From JASUTC01 sp964604305 (GTDB lineage Bacteria; Thermotogota; Thermotogae; MWEM01): 5,308 nt of DNA. The notes beneath the pieces were generated by a model, which saw only the letters and a list, made by a program, of their open reading frames with translations, was not told where the DNA came from and did no database searches. Of this stretch, positions 5,275-5,308 are shown piece by piece. A program made the translations under genes and the position numbers. Numbering within the stretch: position 1 is the stretch's first letter; each line of letters opens with the position of its first letter. Location of the stretch: positions 1 to 5,308 of the forward strand of contig CAZRYM010000143.1 in assembly GCA_964604305.1 (NCBI GenBank), in the 5' to 3' direction.

Positions 5275-5308
5275 GATGAGAATTCCCCCCCGTGGGGGGG
5301 TGCCGGCC

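Overview
The window carries three full-length genes, all on the minus strand, and a short tryptophan-rich leader peptide. The three spacers that flank them carry related palindromic repeats. The organism is Gram-negative, because one product is a signal-peptide-bearing outer-membrane beta-barrel. Base composition is moderate to slightly AT-rich, and one promoter is a near-perfect sigma70 type. The lineage cannot be fixed from this window; an uncultured environmental bacterium is a fair guess.

Layout, left to right. Positions 1-410 hold two tandem copies (A and B) of a composite repeat: a long hairpin, a linker of about 75 nt, and in copy B a second small palindrome. Positions 411-1700 (minus) encode a TrpB2-type tryptophan synthase beta subunit. 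Upstream of it, 1701-1958 is a complete ribosome-mediated trp attenuator: a TTGACA-17-TAATAT promoter, a 31-codon leader peptide with three consecutive Trp codons plus a fourth, an antiterminator helix, and a strong intrinsic terminator 44 nt before the trpB2 start codon. Positions 1985-2358 hold a nested half copy and two more copies (C and D) of the repeat. Positions 2329-3738 (minus) encode a Wzi-like outer-membrane barrel whose last residues and stop codon lie inside repeat D. Positions 3885-4922 (minus) encode an AI-2E/PerM family membrane protein. Positions 4923-5308 have no gene: they contain a probable promoter element, two more small palindromes, a 12-bp inverted repeat and a G/C tract.

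How it works together. The most informative element is the trp leader. Ribosome stalling at the Trp codons should leave 1829-1842 free to pair with 1775-1788. That pairing captures the 5' arm of the terminator and lets RNA polymerase continue into trpB2. With enough charged tRNA-Trp, the ribosome covers 1829-1842 and the terminator forms. No trpA or other trp gene is visible, so a stand-alone TrpB2 appears to be controlled by tryptophan supply. The membrane-protein gene and the barrel gene are co-oriented 146 nt apart and may be co-transcribed, but nothing shows a functional link to trpB2.
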